Part shown: positions 8,581 to 20,574 of the stretch, in pieces
How positions within the stretch are numbered: position 1 is the stretch's first letter
How the letters are laid out: every line of letters starts with the position of its first letter
DNA from: Delphinapterus leucas
Lineage: Eukaryota > Chordata > Mammalia > Artiodactyla > Monodontidae
Direction: 5' to 3'
DNA: 64,000 nucleotides
Assembly: GCF_002288925.2 (NCBI RefSeq)
Contig: NW_022097996.1
Location: 6,008,686 to 6,072,685 of the forward strand
The notes under the pieces: model-generated
What the model was told of the DNA's origin: nothing
What the model saw: only the letters and a program-made list of their open reading frames with translations
Databases searched by the model: none
Made by a program: the position numbers and the translations under genes

Positions 8581-11500
8581 TAGTTGGTCTCAGCAGAACA
8601 GTAGTTAACTCGAACCAGGTCCTAAGCCTTATATTTCACAGATAATTATATCTTGGCTGCTGTTTCACAAAATTGTAATATTTGCTTTATACCGAGGAGC
8701 ATTTTTAAAGTCAAAAACAAATACTACTTTTCAAAAAGAAAATATGATAATAAATCTCTTTTTATGGATTTTCTCTGTATATGTGGAAACCACATGATTT
8801 AACTCCTCGACCCCCGCCCCTTCAGGCGGAGCTGAAGTTATACAGATACCGGCTTTTAATACACAGTCTCCGTGTCTGGGGGGAGGCACCTGCATTTGTC
8901 ACGTTCAGCATAGTTTCCAAGATTTCCCACCCCACCCTGACCCGTGTAGCTGAGTGCAACAAGGATTATAATATAATTAGGTCTGAGATGTGAGGTCCAT
9001 TTTCACACGAATTCAAGAAAGATGGGCAAAACGGGTAATTAATCCACAGTTTCATATTATTTTCTAAATGACTACCCAGTTTCCTCTCCTGTCCAGATGG
9101 GAAAGTTGAGGCAAAGAAATATTTTTATGAGACTCTGGGGTGCATATTAAAATATGCTTCTAATGCATTAAGGATCAACATTTCTTTGCTGGTGGTTATA
9201 AAAGAAATCCATAGCTGTTCTTGCCAATTAGCAATCTCTTTTAGGATTTTTTTTTTATAATCCCACCTTCATTCTTCTAGATTGTCATGTTATGGTTCTC
9301 AATTTTATTTAAAGCGAACTTCAGAAATGATGGTTTCATGAAATTGTGCGATGACAAAGACACAGAATAATATTTAAAGTCCGTGAGTCATGCACACCTA
9401 TGTGTATCTCTCATGCAGTTTTCTAGCTGATTGCTTTAGTATGTCTATAAGAAATACAAAGCAGTAGCTAGAAAGAATTCTCTCTTCACCAAAAGAATTG
9501 GCTTGACATATTATTCAGTGCACAAATTATATTACTTTCATGTGTGTTAATCTGTTTGGTATTAAAACTGCTAGAGTGTTTGAACCATTAACATGTTTTA
9601 CCACGCCACTTTCAAATTCGTGATCTCAAATAATTATAAAGGTTTTGATGTTAATCCCACGTTAAGTGAACAACTATGAAAATACCCTGAAAGCATTATT
9701 ATGCTTATATAAATGCCAACAAACACACTGTACGGGGAACACGATTACTTTTTATCTGACATTATCGTATAGGGCTACACATTCATTTCTTTTTAAATCA
9801 GAGCAGTTTTCAATTACTTTTTAACAGATTTTTTTCAACACAGCATTTTGCAGTGCCTACAAACCACAGCAACTTTGTCCTGACAGATACATATTTTTCC
9901 TTCATTGTTATTCATTAGCTTCTTTGCAAACTCACTATAATAGAATAATATAAAAATATCAAAATATAAAAAACAATTATTAGACTCTACATATTTATTT
10001 CAGTAAGCTAATGATATTAAAATTAAAAACATGTGCCTGGCATATAAATGTTTCTCTAAGAATTCTTTTTTGGATGCATAGTTATTATTTTTTAAACCAA
10101 CTCAGATTTTCAAGTACTGATTTTTTCCCTCTAAACAGGCATTGCATTGTTTTAAACAGTAGCTCCTGGAACAGTACCACCCTTAGTATTTTAGACTTTC
10201 AAACGACAATTGGAATTGGATAAATACTTTCAGCTGGGAGCACTTTCCTAATACCTTTGTAGGTAATAGGAGTCCCTACTTGTGCTGGGTGACAAACAGA
10301 CAGTGCACTGGACATTCAGATTCTACCCTTTGTAGAACCTACCAGAAAACAGAGTTTTCCTATAAGATTGCTGTGGTCCATCTAAAAAAAAATTCTGTGA
10401 AGATGTAAAATCAGAGGAAATGAGTGAATGCTTTTTCTCATGACGGTTATGAAATGATGGCTTAAAGAGGGATGCAAAATATGACACAGGAGGAATGCAG
10501 AAACATAAAATCTAAAAAAGAAAGTTTCCTTAGGCAGCATCTGGCTCTTTGTGTATAACAGGAGAGGCATGGGTTGGCTCTGCAAAACCAAATAGATTTT
10601 GTTTGTTTCAATTCAGTGATTTTTAAAATAGATTTTTCACTGCGTGAAGAAGACCCATCAAGGAAATATATACAAATTCTTGTATATAGAAAATACTAGC
10701 TACCTTGACTTTTCACATTGGGTTAAAATATAAGGACCTTTAACCTACTATACCACTGTTCTTTCTAAATGAGTGCATGTTGTCATAACTGGTGTCAAAA
10801 AGCATTGATTTTTTTTCAAATTGGTGTTAAACTGGAGTAATAAAGTATATCCATGAGAGGATTTCCATAAACTCCAACTTGTGGAGAAAACGGGGAAAAA
10901 ACTTTTTCAGGAAGAAACCAGGCAACTTTAACTGTTATTAATCTGGGATAAATGAAGTGAGAAACTGCCTCCTTACGTTCCTAGTAATTCTTTCCGCTTT
11001 TCCAAACGTTGTTCAGTTCTCTGAATCTTGTGCTAGTCAAGTCAAGATGATGTTAGCAATAAAATTACATAATCTAATCAAGGGGCTACTTTTGCTCTAT
11101 TACAAATACGAATTATATGTGGGCTGTTGAAGTGCTTTTTCTTTGAAAGCTGAATTTTTCCTTTTTCAGATACAGTGATATTTAAAGAAGTGTTCATAAG
11201 GATAAATATGATGGTTCATCAAGGTTAAAATAGCTATGTCAAAAAAGTGGCATTTGAGTCCACTCGGTGTGGGCTGTGCTCTGTAAATTATAGTGCTTTT
11301 AAAATCACGACCTAGGTATTTGTAATGAGAACATCTGAGAAGAGAACTCAAGTGTCCTCAGTGTACACAGGCAAGAACGTCTGAATATGAGGAAATAACT
11401 AGATCACACACTGAATTTTTCTCATTGCCTTAGATGCTAGGAGTTTTAAATTATAACCTCAGATACATCTGAACAAATAGTAAGCCAGATATATTTTATT

Positions 11501-11784
11501 GTATTATTGTTTATACCCTGCTTCATGTTAGAAATAATTTACAGCAGTTTTTTTTCAAGGATTGGTAAGATAAATTTTAAGAAATCTGTTTGTAAGAACA
11601 ATTCCTGTAAACATAATTGTAATTTATTTTGTTTATTACAAGATCAGTGATGTGCTCTGGTAAATATTTGATCCCAAGATGAAGCAACATCACATTTGGA
11701 ATGAGACAAATTTGAGAAATTAATTTTGAGTACATTGTAAAGAAATCTTAGTACATACAAATAAAGCTATTATTACGCATGGAG
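8581..11784. other. AT-rich non-coding DNA lacking recognisable repeats
   Basis: About 3.2 kb of AT-rich sequence follows the CpG island. I recognise no SINE, L1, L2 or MIR here and no coding exon. Homeodomain-like TAAT/ATTA strings are abundant, as expected for this composition. It is a candidate for conserved non-coding elements, but alignment would be needed to show that. Confidence 0.55.
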
Positions 11785-12045
11785 AGTAGCATAACACAGT
11801 GATTAAGAGCACGTCTCTGGAGTCGGAGGCACAATTTTGAATCTTGACTAGAGCAGCTATCAGCTGTGATCTTGGGAGAATTACTTAACCATCCTTAGCT
11901 TCAGTTACACTTCAGTTACAGCTTCAGTTACACTTCTGTAATCGTCTATCACAATGTCATGATGAACATGTGGTGAGATGATTCACATGAGGCTCTTAAT
12001 TGAGGGTCTGGTATACAGTAAGTGCTTAATAAACACTAGCTCTTC
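11785..12045 (+). mobile_element. MIR SINE with internal tandem duplication
   Basis: This is a near full-length MIR. It has 'gtagcataacacagtgattaagagcacg' with 'tctggagtcgg' (tRNA-like head), 'agctgtgatcttggg' (core), and 'agtaagtgcttaataaacac' (tail). Around 11898-11940 the motif 'cttcagttacac' is repeated, a local tandem duplication not in the consensus. Confidence 0.8.
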
Positions 12046-12944
12046 TCTTTGGCATAGCTGTACAATGTTAAAGACTGGCATGCCAGGTACATTCCTGAAA
12101 GCTGCGGAATGTGGGGATATTGACAGCCCATGGACTTCATAGAGATTTGTATGAGGAGATTGACTTCCAGACCTCAAGGTTGACAGGGTGAAGGAAGAGT
12201 CTCCTGTCTGTCTTTAGAGGCTCTAGAAAGGTATGGGGAGGTGGTCTTTGTGAGAGCAACCTGCTAAACTGGCAGAGGAAATCTACCTGCATGCCATCTT
12301 GGCCATGTGTGGTGGTCTGTTGGTGTCTAACACAAAGGTCTAAACTAGGAGAAATGACATCTGAAAGAAATAGGATACCCTAGGTCAGTGGTCTCCTCAT
12401 TGTTTTAATTGTGCACCCCAAGAATAAAACATTTAAAGGATATTTATTGGCAAATTATATATCTGCACTACTTTACTGATATATTATGTACATTATATAC
12501 CTATGCAAAAGCAAAACTACAAAAGGGCAAGATAAAGAAAAATTAAATAATAGGTTTAAATATTTAAAGGTGAGATTCAGCCTTATGAGGTGTGGATGCA
12601 AATCCACACTTTAAATAGCCTCGGTCACTTAAAAATACTTTAGTTGACTTACTGTTGGATTCATGTTGTCTGTGTTTCTGCCTTGTTTCATGGCTTTAGG
12701 ACTAAAGTGCTTAACGTGGAGAAGGAAGAGTATCAATTCTGTCATTTTCTTTTTGATGGTTTCTGCCTGTATTCTTTCAATTATCTTCAATATAGGGTTC
12801 TTTGCAGGAATCTTTTAAAGCCCTTTGTCCATTTGGTGAAGGTTAGTTTAGTTGCAACTGGATTGTACAATCTGCTTCCACCTAACTGAGCCAGATAAAC
12901 CATAACACATCTCAGTCAAGCTCATCTCTGTGAGCTCGTGGTGG
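12046..12944. other. Non-coding DNA; possible unclassified old repeat
   Basis: No gene seen. From about 12387 ('cagtggtctcctcattg', then 'gtgcaccccaagaataaaac') to about 12560 the sequence has the flavour of an old non-autonomous DNA transposon, but I could not place its ends or name it. The frame at 12644-12889 (81 codons) has no recognisable domain. Confidence 0.4.
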
Positions 12945-13451
12945 TGTTACTGAGTCCAAGCTGATATTGCTTACTGCACAACAGGTCGATAAATCAAGAG
13001 ACGAGGTGTTGGGGCAAAGAATACTGACTTTATTTGGAAAGCCAGCAGCCCAAGAAGATGGTGGACTAGTGTCCCAAAGAGCCATCTTACCCCGAGTTAG
13101 ATTTCAGCCTTCTTTTACTAAAAGGGAAGGGGGGTGTGGCTGGTTGTTGCAGACTTCTTGGTGCCTGGAATCCTTTGTTCTTGCAGCTGTCCAGTCAGGT
13201 CTGGTCACAATGTTTCAATAAACCTCCAACAAGACAAATGCTATTCTCTGTTCTGCAGCTTTTTATCTCTATATGAATAGGAAAATGTTATACCTTTAAA
13301 GGTCAGAGCCTTGAGAACTGGCTATCCTGTATATTTCAGGCAACAGGCAACATTCTCTTGTGATTAACTTGTAGCAAAAGCAACAGAATACAAAGGTTAA
13401 AGTAAAAGAAACAGATCCAGTATGGAGTCAGATTTGTTCTTCCCTATTACA
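12945..13451 (-). mobile_element. Probable solitary retroviral-type LTR
   Basis: Read on the minus strand, the block starts TGTAATAGGGAAGAAC at 13451 and ends ...AGTAACA at 12945, so its edges are TG...CA like an LTR. A polyadenylation signal (CCAAATAAAG on the minus strand, about 13020-13030) lies near the 3' end, where an LTR would carry it. It is about 507 bp long. No gag, pol or env sequence adjoins it, so it is a solo LTR or a fragment. I could not find a matching target-site duplication and do not name the family. Confidence 0.5.
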
Positions 13452-13769
13452 GTTAGGGGCACTGTTAGCCCCTCTGCCCTTCAGATCTCCCCCACCCCTG
13501 GGTGCCTGGGTCACCTGTTGATGAAGATCAAGTAAGGGTGTTGGTGAACTCATTTCTAATTGTTTATATAAAAACAAAAGAGAATTTGTACTCTGGTCTT
13601 CTTGCAGCCCATCCTCTGGGGCGTCACCATCCTAGACTCAGAAGTCATTGTGGTTGCTGCCAGTTTTCTACCTTGACATTCTATGGCAGAATGAATGAGA
13701 CCCTTTGGTGCCCTGGACTTTGTTTTCTATAACTTGCCTTATTCTGCTAGCCATGTAGTTGTGTAGCTC
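13452..13769. other. Short non-coding interval between LTR and MIR
   Basis: It is C/T-rich near 13470-13500, and nothing else is recognised. The frame at 13502-13732 has no known domain. Confidence 0.5.
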
Positions 13770-13962
13770 TTCACTGTTTACAAGTTGCTTTCACATAGTT
13801 CTTTCATTTGAACTCAGCACCTCTGGAGGGCAGGGAAAGCAGGTCTGGTTCTGTCCATTCTAAAGGTGAAGAGATGAACCATCAGTGGTGTTGACTGGAG
13901 ATGTGAAATAATGGCCCAGGTTCACACAGTCAGTAGGCGGTTGATCTGGGCTTGAACTTGTT
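13770..13962 (-). mobile_element. MIR SINE fragment
   Basis: The plus strand carries antisense MIR landmarks in order: 'aaggtgaagagatgaacc' (in place of 'cagatgaggaaactgagg'), 'ggcccaggttcacacagtcagtaggcgg', then 'ctgggcttgaac'. It is diverged; edges are approximate. Confidence 0.65.
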
Positions 13963-14167
13963 TCCTGAAAGCAGTATCGTGCTGTTTCTGTTCCATCATC
14001 TTAACTGAGTTTTAAACTATTTTCATATTCGTCTGAATTGAGGTGAGACAGAGCTATAAAACTGAACAGAAGCAGTGGTTCTACGTGGTTCTGGGAACAG
14101 ATTGAGGAGAAGCATGTAGGTTAGAATATATGAGGATCAAACGGAGTGATGTAGAGGAAAGGAATTA

Positions 14168-14333
14168 GCATTCATTGAACACTTATTTTATCCTATGCTC
14201 TATATACACATTATTACTTTAATATAGTTCTTTACCTGGCAGGAGTAGTTTTTACATCTCAGGAAATTGAGGTTCAGAGATGTTAAGTAATTTGTCTAAA
14301 GTGCAGAGCTTTTAAGTTGTAGAGTTTAAACCA
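14168..14333 (-). mobile_element. MIR SINE fragment
   Basis: The antisense MIR order is visible: 'cattcattgaacacttatttta', 'ttacatctcaggaaattgaggttcagagatgttaagtaatttgtc', then a decayed end at 'agtttaaacc'. Confidence 0.7.
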
Positions 14334-14347
14334 AAGCAAGCTAACGT

Positions 14348-14359
14348 TTATATATATAT

Positions 14360-14390
<31 letters not shown>

Positions 14391-14396
14391 ATATAC
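14348..14396. repeat. (TA)n microsatellite
   Basis: About 49 bp of alternating T/A with two single-base interruptions. It lies between a MIR and an L1M fragment. A self-complementary tract of this length is prone to length variation. Confidence 0.95.
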
Positions 14397-14496
14397 TTAT
14401 TTAATCGCTGTGTAGTGTTAAAAATACCAAAATATGTTAAATTTGGAAGTCTTGCTCGCAGTTTTTGTCCTAAACTGGATTCCTGGCTTTGGCTAA

Positions 14497-15252
14497 AAAT
14501 AAACCATGACAACACCACATGCTAATGAGGATGCAGAAAAAATGGATCACTCATACACCGCTGGTGGGGAGAAAAATTGGACAGCCAATCTGGAAGACAG
14601 TTTGACAATTTCTTAAAAAGTAAACGTGTAATTACCGTATGACTCAGCAGCTGCACCCCAGAGAATTTATCCCAGCTCAGTGAAGACTTAAGTTCACACA
14701 GAAACCTGTGCATGAATGTTTACAGCAGCCTTATTCATAATAGCTCCAAACCGGACACAACTCACATGTCTTTCAAACTGTTCACCATTTTGTTAACAGT
14801 TAAGCATGTACTGTTAATTATAGTACGTCCATACCCTGGAATACTACTCAGCAATAAAAAGGAATAAATTATTGATAAGCTCAACAACGCAAATGAATCT
14901 CTGGGTAGAAAAGCCAACCCCAAATTGTTGTACACCGTCTGGTTCCATTTATGTAACATTTTTAAATGGCAAAATTATAGAGATAGGAAAAAGATTAGTG
15001 GTGACTACGGGTTAAGGAGCCTGAGAGGGTGGAGGGAAAGTGGGCGTGGCTATAAAAGGGCAACAAGGGGGATCCTGGTGATGGAAAAGTCCTGTGTCTT
15101 GACTGTATTGATGTCAGCATCATGATTGGGACATTGCACTATAATTTTGCAAGATTAGGAAAAACTGGGTAAAGCGTGCATGGGATCTCTATCATTTGTC
15201 ACAACTGCGTGAGAATCTACAAGTACCTCAACATAGAAAGCTTAATAAAAAA
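14497..15252 (+). mobile_element. LINE-1 (L1MA/L1MB-like) 3' end including ORF2 tail
   Basis: Sense-strand landmarks of an old L1 run in order. They are 'ctggtggggag' and 'ttgacaatttctta' (late ORF2), 'tttacagcagccttattcataatagc', 'tactcagcaataaaaaggaataaa', and a 3' UTR ending 'gggtaaagcgtgcatgggatctctatcatttg ... tacctcaacatagaaagcttaataaaaaa'. Many stops and indels mean it is long dead. The 3' UTR pattern fits L1MB/L1MA from memory. Confidence 0.85.
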
Positions 15253-17463
15253 GTGGGCTGCCCTTCAGTGAATTCAATCCCATGCCTTCCAGATCACCTG
15301 CAGATTGAGGAAGGTTGAGATTATGAGTTGGAGGCGTGAACTTTAAGGATGATGATGTGATACCACACAAACTCTTCCAAATCTATTCCCTCCGATGATT
15401 TTTATTACTGATTGTAGTGCATTCTTACTGCTTTTTTAGGGAAGCATAAAAATGCCACCTCTCTTGTCATGGGACTTCTGCTTTATAAACCGTGGTGTTT
15501 TTTTTTAATCCATCAGGATTTACACATTAGAAGAAGAAACGAGACCACATCGGATCTGATTGTCTCAATCTATTTTTAAGTGAATCAGAGAAGAGTTTTT
15601 ATTACCCTTTTTCCCCTTTTCTACTTATTTTTCTTCTTTTTCCCTTCTTCTATTCGAATCCATATTTCCCCATATCGTACTATGTGATCTGAAACACAAT
15701 GTGTGCATATTACACATTGGAATAGTAATGTTGGAATTAGTGATGTCCTTCCTAAAATGGGAAATATAAAGATATACTGAATCTCCGAGAGTAACTTACC
15801 ATTTGCACTATGCCTGGGTGTTCTTTCTTTTGGAGAGGCGTAGTGGAGATTATAAGTGTAAAAAAAAAAAAATCTATTGATGATTTGTTGAGACAATAAA
15901 GTAACAGCAATATTTCAGGGGGCTGGTCTTGCTTTCCCAGGCCACCAGAACAGCCCCAGGGCCTCTGCTAACACCTGACAATGCCGGAGAGTGATTTAGT
16001 CACTGCAGAGGAGCTGCCTTCAATGACAAATAGGGGTTAAATTGTGAGAATTTCAGGACACATTTTGGGGAAGGATTAAATAAATCAGGGGACTTGCTGA
16101 CAGCAAATAGTATCTTTGAGAGGCTGATTTGAAACACAGAATCAGAGAATTAAGATGAATCCCAGGTGGTCGTTGGGAGCTGGAAAAAGTCCCAATGAGC
16201 TGGCTGACTTAAGTCTTGTCTTCGTCTCAGCATCATTATATAGTCTTTAAGTGATGCCTTATTAATTATCACCTTAAGAAAAGATGATGCAAATACAGTG
16301 GTGGAGTTAAGGTATGTTAATCGAGGGAATGATATTTGTAGTTCATTTAAATGATTTCCCTCACGGTAAAGTTAAAAGGCCCTAGAACTTCCTCTTTATA
16401 ATCTTTCCAATTCTATCACTGTTTGTGTTACTATAACACATCTTTTCCGAGGAACTTAAACGTGCATTCAATTTTTAACTGTCAGAATGAAAAAGAGTTT
16501 TTCATTCTGACAATGCATTTAAACATTTATTCTCTTCAATGGTGAATAACAAACTTTACTCAAGGATGCCACTGTTGGATGTTGAAATGAAGCCTTTTAC
16601 CTCAACTAGCTCGCCGTGGAATGAGAGATGCCAAGGAAGGCGATTGGTAGCACACAGTCTGAAAAAAAAAAAGGGGCATTTTCAGCTGCTTACTGGGAGG
16701 AAATGGCACGGTGGAAGGGGAAGAAGCTGTGAGACAGGTGAATACCAGGGAACAAAAATTCCTAGTTCCACATGTATTCAAGACACTTTAGAATGGCTGG
16801 GCTGCCTCACTTCATAGTTTTCACAGACCAAATAGACAAAGGAAAAACAAACAAAAAAACCGAGAACAAGCAAAATCCTGAAAGCAACAACAAAACAACG
16901 AAAACTTTAATTCAAGCCAAAACAGAAAATTGGGCTTTTATGAGGTTGACTTGAGGTCAGGAAAAGAATGATAAACTTTGGAGAGGAAGAAAGAAATCAT
17001 CAAAGCCAAGAGAAGCTCAAAGTGGAGTTTAATAGCAGCTATCGTATTGCGCCCAAGCCTGGACCACTCTTGCTGCAGCTGTTTCATTTTAAGATGCTCC
17101 GGTTCTTGATCCCACTCACACAGCCCTCCACAGTGACCTGGGCGCACACACCCAGGCACCCGGGCTGTCCTAGATGACCGAAACCCCCCCGGAGGATGAC
17201 TGCAGGGGCAGTGTGAGTGGAAACAAGGAAACCCAATATAGCAGTTTACTGAATCACATCTGAGGCCAAGCCCAGTAAACAATTAGCAATATTGGGGATC
17301 TCCTGGTACCTGTCAAAATTGCACTGATGGTATTTTGTGCAACTTATGCCCGTGTGAGGAAGTTATTTTTTCTGTTTAATATCAATGGACCTTGGGTAGT
17401 GACTTGGATACAACTTAAAAAAAATTACTTAAGGACAGAAGTGGTTATAAGCTTCTCACTCTG
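15253..17463. other. Non-coding DNA, no gene seen
   Basis: Single-copy-looking DNA without young repeats. It includes T-rich and A-rich runs (15500-15507, 15860-15871, 16662-16671), an A-rich stretch with 'aacaaac'-type units at 16840-16900, and the perfect hairpin at 16480-16512. No frame resembles a known protein. Confidence 0.55.
16480..16512. repeat. Perfect 15-bp inverted repeat with 3-nt loop
   Basis: The left arm TGTCAGAATGAAAAA (16480-16494) and right arm TTTTTCATTCTGACA (16498-16512) are exact reverse complements around GAG. The 15-bp stem has no mismatch and the flanks are not complementary. It is not part of a repeat I recognise. It is shorter than a microRNA precursor. Confidence 0.95.
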
Positions 17464-17475
17464 GAGGATCTCTTT

Positions 17476-17642
17476 ATTCTTAAAATTTATTTATTTAACT
17501 TTTAATTTTATATTGGAGTATAGTTGATTAACAATGTTGCATTAGTTTCAGGTGTACAGCAAAGTGATTCAGTTATACATATACATGTATCTATTCTTTT
17601 TCAAATTCTTTTCCCATTTAGGTTGTTACAGAATATTGAGCA
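17476..17642 (-). mobile_element. 5'-truncated cetartiodactyl LINE-1 3' end
   Basis: The plus strand reads T-rich tail, then antisense L1 3' UTR ('tattggagtatagttgattaacaatgttgcattag', 'cagcaaagtgattcagttatacatat'), and stops at 'ttacagaatattgagca'. Flanks share GAGGATCT (about 17465-17472 and 17643-17650), consistent with a target-site duplication. Confidence 0.85.
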
Positions 17643-17867
17643 GAGGATCTTTTTAAACACTGCAAGACATTAGGCCTTTTGCAGAGTTCACATTATTGAG
17701 GGGCAAGCTTTGTCTTCCTCTTCACAAAAGGAGGATGATTTACTGTAGGTGTGGCTGTTCCCACAGGGCAGTGAACACCTCCAGGACAGCATGAAATCCT
17801 AGAAGTTGGGCAGGGCCACCCTACACCAGGAATTAGAGGTCAGAATAACTAATAATAATAATGATAG

Positions 17868-18060
17868 AAAATATAATAATACTATGTGCCAGGTCCTGTT
17901 CTAAGTGCGTTTCCCATATTAACTCATTTATTTTTCATAGTTACCAACTAAGGTACAGCCATTATCCCTATTTTACAGCTGAGGAGCTGCAGCACCAAAG
18001 TGTTCCATGTCACACAGCTAGTGAGCTACAGGCAGGAGGGAAACCCACTCTTATTCACTG
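17868..18060 (-). mobile_element. MIR SINE
   Basis: A clear antisense MIR: 'actatgtgccaggtcctgttctaagtgcg', 'attaactcatttatttttcatag', 'attatccctattttacagctgagg', 'gtcacacagctagtgagc'. A short TAA/ATA run precedes it at 17848-17862. Confidence 0.9.
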
Positions 18061-18248
18061 CCGTTCACTCAGGCGCTCAATAAAGAGCAGCTAATGTATG
18101 ACAGGTATTGGGTTCTCTGCAGGCAAACTAGTGAATCTAGATGGATGTCTCTGCCTTCTTTTAGCTTATCACCTATTGGGCATAAAGGCTAATGACTTAC
18201 TGTGTTGTGAGAAGTTATTAGTCCATGTTTGTATGGCATGGTGATTTT

Positions 18249-18452
18249 TTTTTTTTTTTTGTGGTACGCGGGCCTCTCACTGCTGTGGCCCCTTCCGTTG
18301 CGGAGCACAGGCTCCGGACACGCAGGCTCAGCGGCCATGGCTCACGGGCCCAGCCGCTCCACGGCATGTGGGATCTTCCCGGACCGGGGCACGAACCCGT
18401 GTCCCCTGCATCGGCAGGTGGACTCTCAACCGCTGCGCCACCAGGGAAGCCC
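18249..18452 (-). mobile_element. CHR-family SINE, full length, 14-bp TSD
   Basis: A T-run is followed by antisense body ('ggtacgcgggcctctcactgctgtgg') and tRNA-related head ending 'gcgccaccagggaagcc'. Perfect 14-bp target-site duplications GGCATGGTGATTTT lie at 18235-18248 and 18453-18466. Intact duplications and low divergence from its sibling copies indicate a fairly recent insertion. The B-box-like 'acccgtg' and head retain tRNA-derived promoter character. Confidence 0.95.
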
Positions 18453-18679
18453 GGCATGGTGATTTTGATCTAAGCTCCTTAATAAACACAGGGAGCCCAA
18501 CTCCTTCCCACACACCATGGCTGTCTTCTTCCTTTTGCTCCCCACTGGAGTGGTTCCTTTCCCTGGACCACGATGTGTGTCTCAGGCTAGGCGGGCAGGC
18601 TCCCCACCTGGATATGACTGCACCGGTAACAGTGGCAGTAGGGGTAGGAGGTGGCGGTAGGGTGATCTTTGAATGCATT

Positions 18680-18803
18680 GCTTTTGGGTTTTTTTGGCCA
18701 TGCCACGCGGCTTGTGGGATCTTAGTTCCCGGACCAGGGATCGAACCCGGGCCACGGCAGTGAGAGCACCGAGTCTTAACCACTGGACAGCCAGGGAATT
18801 CCC
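18680..18803 (-). mobile_element. CHR-family SINE, short form
   Basis: Antisense landmarks: 'tttttttggccatgccacgcgg', 'gtgggatcttagttcccggaccagggatcgaaccc', 'cgagtcttaaccactggacagccagggaattcc'. The target-site duplication TGAATGCATT lies at 18670-18679 and 18804-18813. This copy lacks the long body of the 18249 copy and belongs to a different, shorter subfamily. Confidence 0.93.
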
Positions 18804-18813
18804 TGAATGCATT

Positions 18814-20574
18814 ACTCTTAACTCAAAACTTTGTTTTGATGTATAGCCATACAGCTCTGGAATGTGACTCTGGGATCACCCACTCAGCGATGGCCCCTTG
18901 AGGGGGTTTCGAGAAACTCCAAGGGCTCTCTTTTATACAAAGGAAGGTCCAAGCTACTTCTTCTGAAGTATAGTCACATTTATTTTCTTGGACCTCTGCC
19001 TAAACAATTCTGTTTGGATCTTTTGGAAACCTTAAGATGATTCAAACTCTGAATTAAGCAGAATCAATTACAGGAGGTAGATCTGAGCCTAGTTTTTGAG
19101 ACTTTTATCTTGAATTCCGTCTGGAATCTGCTCCAGGATATAGGCCTTTGTGATTATGGGTTGGGTTCCCAAGTTCAGGTGGTTGGAATTTATTCATTCA
19201 TTCTTCAGTCGATGTTTAATTGAGTCCCTATTTTATACAAGACCTAAAATAAATCAATTGACCTCAATAAATTGAGGTCCTAGACTTCATTGGTTTTCTT
19301 AAAGATTCTAAAAACATAAATGCTATCTTTAGATTCACATTAGTATTTAGGATGAAAAGGAAGTCGCAGATTGTTCTGAAAACAATGGTTCATCTGCTCT
19401 GGAGGAGCATCTTCAATTATAAAACATACTGATACGTATAAACACATTTGGTAGTGAGACAATATAATTTTATAATATAATCACTACCACTGAGACCCAG
19501 CCTCTTCCAAATGTGTAAAATAAGTTAGAGTTTTAGTCACACTAATGAAAACGGGAGTGACATATGTGCATGGAGTAAGTCTTTGGTTGAAGGCCCAACT
19601 GCTTAGGAGCTGTGTTCTGTGGGTTTTGCCACTTGTGTGTGATTAAACCCTACAGAATAGAGTCTGTCCCCATGCATAGCTTATGAAGAAAACTAGTAAT
19701 GTGATATTGAATTAATGATCCAGCTTCTCAAAAGGAGAGACTATTGGCCTAACACCTTCCTAAGTTGGAGCTGTCAACATATTTAGTTTGCTTCTAATGG
19801 GAGCGAGGCTGGAGAAAGGAAAAGCTTTGTAGGAAAGGTTATGTGATATTAATAAGAACCACATTCTGTTTGATGTTCTCTCAAATTGTATGTGCTTTAT
19901 CTTACTAAAAATTGAACCGTTCAAAAATAATAAATCCTCCTTTTCTACGGCCCACAAATGATCAACATTTTGGATGATCCAAAAACTTTTGTCCCAAAGA
20001 TATCTCCACTTCTAGCCCATCTTTATTTGCTGGTGCTGATTTACAGCTGAAAGCACCACTTCCTATTTTTTCTAAGCATAAAAGTCATAATGTGTTTTAC
20101 AAATACTCAAAAGAGCTTAAAATCCATGAACCTCTGTATTTCTATTTTTTTTATTCTTCTGTAAGAATGTGTTCAAATTTGTTAAACAGATGTTAAACTT
20201 TCTGTTTTTGAAAAAAAAAACTGCTAAGAATATTCACCTCAAGATGGAGAACTCGTAGGTTAAATTTCATTCTGGAGTGCACTTTTACAACCAAGTAATT
20301 AACCTTTCAATATGAGGGTATTTGAAGGAAACAAGAAAAATCTTAACAAGAGGATCTCACAAACACTGGTATGGAAGCCATCCCAGAGATGCTCCAGAAA
20401 GTTAATAATTGAAGACTTTAAACTAGTTTACAAACATTGTTTCATTTTCCAAGTTTTCCTGTTTTCTCTCTTTATTACAGTAACCTCAAGAGATAAATAT
20501 CAATACTCCAAGGAGTGCATAACAATAGAAATTGGCACAAAATTCTTAGTGGGAGGATGGAGCTGCTGACATTC
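18814..20574. other. Non-coding DNA with a small L2 piece
   Basis: No gene seen. About 19188-19250 reads like antisense L2 ('tttattcattcattcttcagtcgatg'). An 8-bp perfect inverted repeat GACCTCAA/TTGAGGTC with a TAAA loop lies at 19260-19279. An A-run lies at 20210-20220. Remaining sequence is AT-rich and unassigned. Confidence 0.5.

Noticed and set aside
16480..16512. microRNA precursor
   Set aside because: The stem is only 15 bp with a 3-nt loop, far below the length Drosha/Dicer substrates need, and the flanks do not extend the pairing.
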